Source of the DNA: Bacillota bacterium | GTDB lineage: Bacteria; Bacillota; Clostridia; DSM-8532 | Direction of reading: 5' to 3' | Assembly (NCBI GenBank): GCA_023426765.1 | Contig: JAEZBW010000467.1 | Coordinates: 1-9,490, forward strand | Length of the DNA stretch: 9,490 nt | Part shown: positions 6,658 to 9,490 of the stretch, piece by piece | Position numbering within the stretch: the first letter of the stretch is position 1 | Layout: the number at the start of each line of letters is the position of its first letter | Program-made: the position numbers and the translations under genes | The notes under the pieces: model-generated | Seen by the model: only the letters and a program-made list of their open reading frames with translations | Databases searched by the model: none | What the model was told of the DNA's origin: nothing

Positions 6658-7040
6658 AAGCTTTCCCGCTCTTTCAGCACCAAATAAACTTTCCTGCCTG
6701 CAGCCTTTTTCTGTCGATAATTCCTGAATGACCCGTAAGTACGGCGGAAATCAGATTTGACATATGTTATGGACTTTTTGGAGTTATCGGGATAAATCCG
6801 GGAGTGTTTTGCCCTAATTGCATTTTATTGCCAACCAGTGTATAATTATTTTTAATGATTTGGGGCTTAAAAGCAGCGTTTTGCCCGCAAAACCTTCATA
6901 AGGATTTCACGATAAAGGGTTAAACGGGCGATTTCAATATATTCTTATTCAGCACAGCTGGCATTTCTGACGACTTTTAAAACAATCCGATTTTTCCTGT
7001 ATGGCATGATGGATGCAGACAGAATGTGAGGTGCGTTTGG
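6658..7040. other. Divergent intergenic region between the chimera and the response regulator
   Basis: About 380 bases without a gene. On the + strand it holds a strong promoter (6818-6846) and a leader of roughly 190 bases, with a small hairpin GTTTTG-CCCG-CAAAAC (6878-6893). I recognise no known riboswitch or T-box. A TTGACA at 6757-6762 has no matching -10. No convincing promoter for the - strand chimera was found. Confidence 0.5.
6818..6846 (+). promoter_or_regulatory. Sigma-A type promoter upstream of the response regulator
   Basis: TTGCAT (6818-6823), a 17-base spacer and a perfect TATAAT (6841-6846) on the + strand. Transcription would start near 6853, about 190 bases before ATG 7041. 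This is the best promoter match I found in the window. Confidence 0.65.
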
Positions 7041-7724
7041 ATGAAAGTAAGAATACTGGTTGCGGAAGGAAATGAACAGATCAGAAACGAAGTAGGGGAG
7101 ATCCTCCTGTCGGAAGGCTATGAAGCGGATATGACCGCCGACGGCATCACGGCGATCAAGTTCTTACGCCGATACGATTATGATTTGGCCGTATTGGACA
7201 TGAACCTTCCGGAGCTGGATGGGAAAAGCGTATCCCGCCAGCTTCGCAAAATGGCGGACATTCCGTTTGTATTCCTGTCCGGGAAGGCCGATGAAGAGTC
7301 TGTTTTGCAGGGCTATGCGCTGGGAGCGGAGGACTATGTGACTAAACCTTTCTCCCCGAAGGAGCTACTGGCCCGTATCAGGGTTATTCTAAGGCGAAAA
7401 GCCGGGCAACAGAAGCAAATCATCCGTAACCTGGTTTTCGGCCCAATACATATCGATACTATTTCTCATACCGTTTTTGTCGATGATCAAAAAATCATCC
7501 TTACGCCGAAGGAATATGAATTGCTGGTTCTGCTGGCGAAAAACCCGAATCAGGCTTTTTCACGGGAAATGCTGTTAAATGAGATCTGGGGACATGATTA
7601 CTATGGCACCGACAGAACGGTGGATACCCATATCAAAACCCTGCGGGAAGCCTTAAAACCCCATCATCAGTGCATAGCCACCATCCGTGGTTTCGGGTAC
7701 AGGTTCAATGAAATACACCTTTAA
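7041..7724 (+). CDS. OmpR/PhoB-family response regulator
   Basis: A 227-residue DNA-binding transcription regulator. The receiver spans about 1-115: phosphorylatable Asp53 in LAVLDMNLPELDG, Ser in VFLSGK at the Thr/Ser switch position, and Lys in YVTKPFSP. The winged-helix output domain (about 130-227) is clear from LTPKEYELLVLLAKNP, the recognition-helix segment GTDRTVDTHIKTLREAL and the ending TIRGFGYRF. The acidic pocket reads VAEGNE: Glu9 is kept, but the position of PhoB Asp10 is Gly (codon 7068-7070), so Mg2+ binding and phosphorylation may be altered. I chose ATG 7041 over GTG 7026 because GAGGTG (7028-7033) lies 7 bases before it and the family starts at this point. No histidine kinase lies beside it. 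The target genes are unknown. Confidence 0.92.
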   Translation: MKVRILVAEGNEQIRNEVGEILLSEGYEADMTADGITAIKFLRRYDYDLAVLDMNLPELDGKSVSRQLRKMADIPFVFLSGKADEESVLQGYALGAEDYVTKPFSPKELLARIRVILRRKAGQQKQIIRNLVFGPIHIDTISHTVFVDDQKIILTPKEYELLVLLAKNPNQAFSREMLLNEIWGHDYYGTDRTVDTHIKTLREALKPHHQCIATIRGFGYRFNEIHL

Positions 7725-7751
7725 TACCATAGTGTTATACCAAACTGGCAA

Positions 7752-7777
7752 AAGGCAGGTTCCGTGGAACCTGCCTT
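7752..7777 (-). terminator. Terminator hairpin between the response regulator and hydrogenase genes
   Basis: AAGGCAGGTTCC (7752-7763) is the exact complement of GGAACCTGCCTT (7766-7777), giving an 11-bp stem with a four-base loop. On the - strand it ends in CCTTTTG, a short T-run, about 30 bases past the hydrogenase stop; on the + strand it follows the regulator stop by 27 bases but has no T-run. It probably ends the hydrogenase transcript and may help to block read-through from the other side. Confidence 0.7.
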
Positions 7778-7806
7778 CACCGCATGCAGGGGGAAGCCCC
7801 GTAAAA

Positions 7807-9490
7807 TCACTTCCTCTGGGCGTAATCGGCAATCACGCGCTTGAGGATATCCACCGTTTCCAGTGTGTCTTCCAGTTCGTTTTTCAGGCTCTTGTTCTCG
7901 GCTTCCAGGTTCAGGATACGAACCGATTCCAGCTCTTCCCGGGAATGGACGGAAGCGTTCTTCTCTTCTGGACGCGCAACGACCCTGCTTGCTGCCTGCG
8001 GTTGTTTTTTCTTCACAGCAGTACCCGACACAAAGGTTTCATCCGTGAATTCATTGTACTTGCCCCTTCTGACATAATGCGTATGCAACAGCTCATGGGA
8101 GAGATGACCATTGGGGACTCCAAGGAAATCCCTGTAAAATGAAATGATATACGGGTTCTCATGGGATTTGCGCAATACCTTGGATTCATCCTCATCATAA
8201 AGGTTTTTCATGCGCTTCAGCCGCACGTCGGGATCGTCACTTCTCGGCTGGCCTCCACCGGTGATGCAGCCTCCGGGGCATCCCATCACCTCAATGAAGT
8301 GATAGGGGGATTTCCCTGCCTGAATCTGATCCAGCAGAACCTTTGCATTTTTCAGGCCGCTGGTAACCGCTACCCTGACTTCAACACCCTTGAGGAAAGA
8401 GTATTGCTCCAACGGATTTTCAATCTTTATCACGGCTTCCTTGATCTTTTCCAGACCGACAATCGGGGTTACATGCAGTTTTTCAAAAGGCAGCTCCTGC
8501 CCGGTTACCAGCTCGTAAACCGTACGCAGAGCGGCCTCCATAACACCGCCCGTCAGGCCGAAGATATCGGCGGCACCGGTGGACATTCCCAACGGGGCGT
8601 CGAATTCCCGGTCGGGAAGGTTTACGAAGTCGATGCCGGCTTCCTTGATCATATCTCCCAGTTCACGGGTCGTAATGACAGCGTCGACGTTGGCATACCC
8701 GTCATTCTGCATTTCTGCGCGGCCAATTTCGAATTTCTTTGCGGTGCAGGGCATGACAGAAACTACGAACATGTCCCCGGGATCGATGCCAAGCTTATCG
8801 GCGTAATAGGATTTCACCACCGCACCAAGCATGGTATGGGGCGACTTACAGGTGGAAAGGTGGGGAAGCTGATCCGGGAATGTATGTTCAATGTACTTGA
8901 TCCAGCCCGGGCTGCAGCTGGTGATCATCGGAAGGACACTTTGCCCGCCGGTTAATGCGTTTTTCACGCGGTTCAGGAATTCGGTGCCTTCCTCCATAAT
9001 GGTTAAATCGGCCGCCCAGTTTGTATCAAAGATATCGTCAAAGCCCAAATACTCCAAAGCGCTTGCGAGCTTTCCGGTGACACGGCTTCCGGGTTCCATC
9101 CCGAATTCCTCTCCGATGGCCACACGGATGGCGGGTGCAACCTGAGCGACGACACGCTTTTTCGGATCATTCAGCGCCGCCCACACCTTTTCGGCGGAGG
9201 ACGTTTCCTTCAGCGCGCCTACGGGGCAGACAACGGTGCATTGGCCACAGAAAGCGCAGTTTACCGAACCAATAGGCAGATCCATACCCGGCCCGACAAC
9301 AGTGGCAAAACCACGGTTTTGTGCGTTCAGGATACCGGTTCCCTGAATTTCATTGCAAACAGTGATGCAGCGGCGGCAGAGGATGCACTTGGACATATCG
9401 CGGGTGAGTGAAATGGATACATCCAGCGGGTCGGCCAGCCGCTCGCCGTCGAACCGGCTTTCCTCAACCCCCAGCAGCTTTCCGAGGGCC
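7807..9490 (-). CDS. [FeFe]-hydrogenase catalytic subunit of the HndD/HydA type (5' partial)
   Basis: The frame is open to base 9490, so the N-terminal [2Fe-2S] part lies outside; the Met at 9396 sits inside RDMSKCILCRRC and is not the start. Visible in order: two [4Fe-4S] motifs (CILCRRCITVC and CAFCGQCTVVCP), then the H-cluster motifs TSCSPGW (8922-8902), MPCTAKKFE (about 8754-8728) and EVMGCPGGCITGGGQP (about 8289-8242), then the small-subunit-like domain ending SHELLHTHY. The protein makes or oxidises H2 in the cytoplasm, probably with NuoE/NuoF-like partners encoded upstream to use NAD(P)H, possibly with ferredoxin. Two oddities: Ser where well-studied enzymes have the second Cys of TSCCP, and about 75 extra residues after the usual end, with a basic and Gln/Ala-rich linker and a predicted coiled coil (ELESVRILNLEAENKSLKN and onward). 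Stop is TGA at 7809-7807. Confidence 0.93.
   Translation of the reverse strand, partial: ALGKLLGVEESRFDGERLADPLDVSISLTRDMSKCILCRRCITVCNEIQGTGILNAQNRGFATVVGPGMDLPIGSVNCAFCGQCTVVCPVGALKETSSAEKVWAALNDPKKRVVAQVAPAIRVAIGEEFGMEPGSRVTGKLASALEYLGFDDIFDTNWAADLTIMEEGTEFLNRVKNALTGGQSVLPMITSCSPGWIKYIEHTFPDQLPHLSTCKSPHTMLGAVVKSYYADKLGIDPGDMFVVSVMPCTAKKFEIGRAEMQNDGYANVDAVITTRELGDMIKEAGIDFVNLPDREFDAPLGMSTGAADIFGLTGGVMEAALRTVYELVTGQELPFEKLHVTPIVGLEKIKEAVIKIENPLEQYSFLKGVEVRVAVTSGLKNAKVLLDQIQAGKSPYHFIEVMGCPGGCITGGGQPRSDDPDVRLKRMKNLYDEDESKVLRKSHENPYIISFYRDFLGVPNGHLSHELLHTHYVRRGKYNEFTDETFVSGTAVKKKQPQAASRVVARPEEKNASVHSREELESVRILNLEAENKSLKNELEDTLETVDILKRVIADYAQRK

Noticed and set aside
6757..6785. TTGACA as a second promoter for the response regulator
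   Set aside because: There is no TATAAT-like hexamer at 16-19 bases downstream, whereas the promoter at 6818-6846 is much better.
7026..7040. GTG 7026 as the response regulator start
   Set aside because: The ribosome binding site lies downstream of it, just before ATG 7041, where the family alignment begins.
8161..8955. 264-codon open frame on the + strand
   Set aside because: It lies wholly opposite the well-supported hydrogenase gene and resembles no known protein.
9394..9396. ATG as the start of the hydrogenase
   Set aside because: The frame continues upstream to the window edge with family-like sequence (VEESRFDGERL, ISLTRD) directly before the FeS motif.

Overview
The window looks like chromosomal DNA from an anaerobic, fermentative low-to-mid GC Gram-positive bacterium, most likely a member of the Clostridia. 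The reasons are strong AGGAGG-type ribosome binding sites, an NAD(P)H-linked type [FeFe]-hydrogenase, a GH94 disaccharide phosphorylase, an NCS2 uracil-type permease and a VanR-like regulator/FtsX permease cassette. I cannot place the genus from sequence alone.

Layout. At 1-1530 (+) is the C-terminal two thirds of a GH94 (cellobiose-phosphorylase-like) enzyme that begins before the window. At 1533-1740 is a compact repeat element: imperfect terminal inverted repeats enclosing tandem copies of a unit of about 31 bp. At 1756-2681 (+) is a decayed cassette: the first ~50 codons of an OmpR-family response regulator are joined directly to the middle of an FtsX-type ABC permease, which itself carries a second junction with a frameshift. 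At 2709-3143 (+) is an intact YaiI/YqxD-family (DUF188) gene. At 3278-4228 (-) is a soluble vanadium-haloperoxidase/PAP2-fold enzyme with a complete set of metal/phosphate ligands. At 4600-5979 (+) is an intact NCS2 nucleobase permease followed by a good terminator. At 6238-6657 (-) is an in-frame chimera between the start of a LivH-like branched-chain amino acid permease and a C-terminal ACT domain. At 7041-7724 (+) is an intact OmpR/PhoB-family response regulator with no kinase beside it. At 7807-9490 (-) is the catalytic subunit of a multimeric [FeFe]-hydrogenase, which runs off the right edge.

The genes do not form one pathway. GH94 phosphorolysis and the hydrogenase fit a fermenter of plant-type glucans that disposes of electrons as H2; the uracil permease serves salvage. 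The haloperoxidase-like protein and the DUF188 protein have no clear local partner.

I do not see a new multi-gene system. The most notable signal is structural: three deletion-type junctions in under 5 kb (about 1905, 2340 and 6475), each joining two pieces of what would normally be one gene or one operon, with a repeat element next to the first. This means either local genome erosion or a collapsed assembly. Next come an unusual TSCSPGW motif and a coiled-coil tail in the hydrogenase, and a response regulator lacking one of its acidic-pocket residues.
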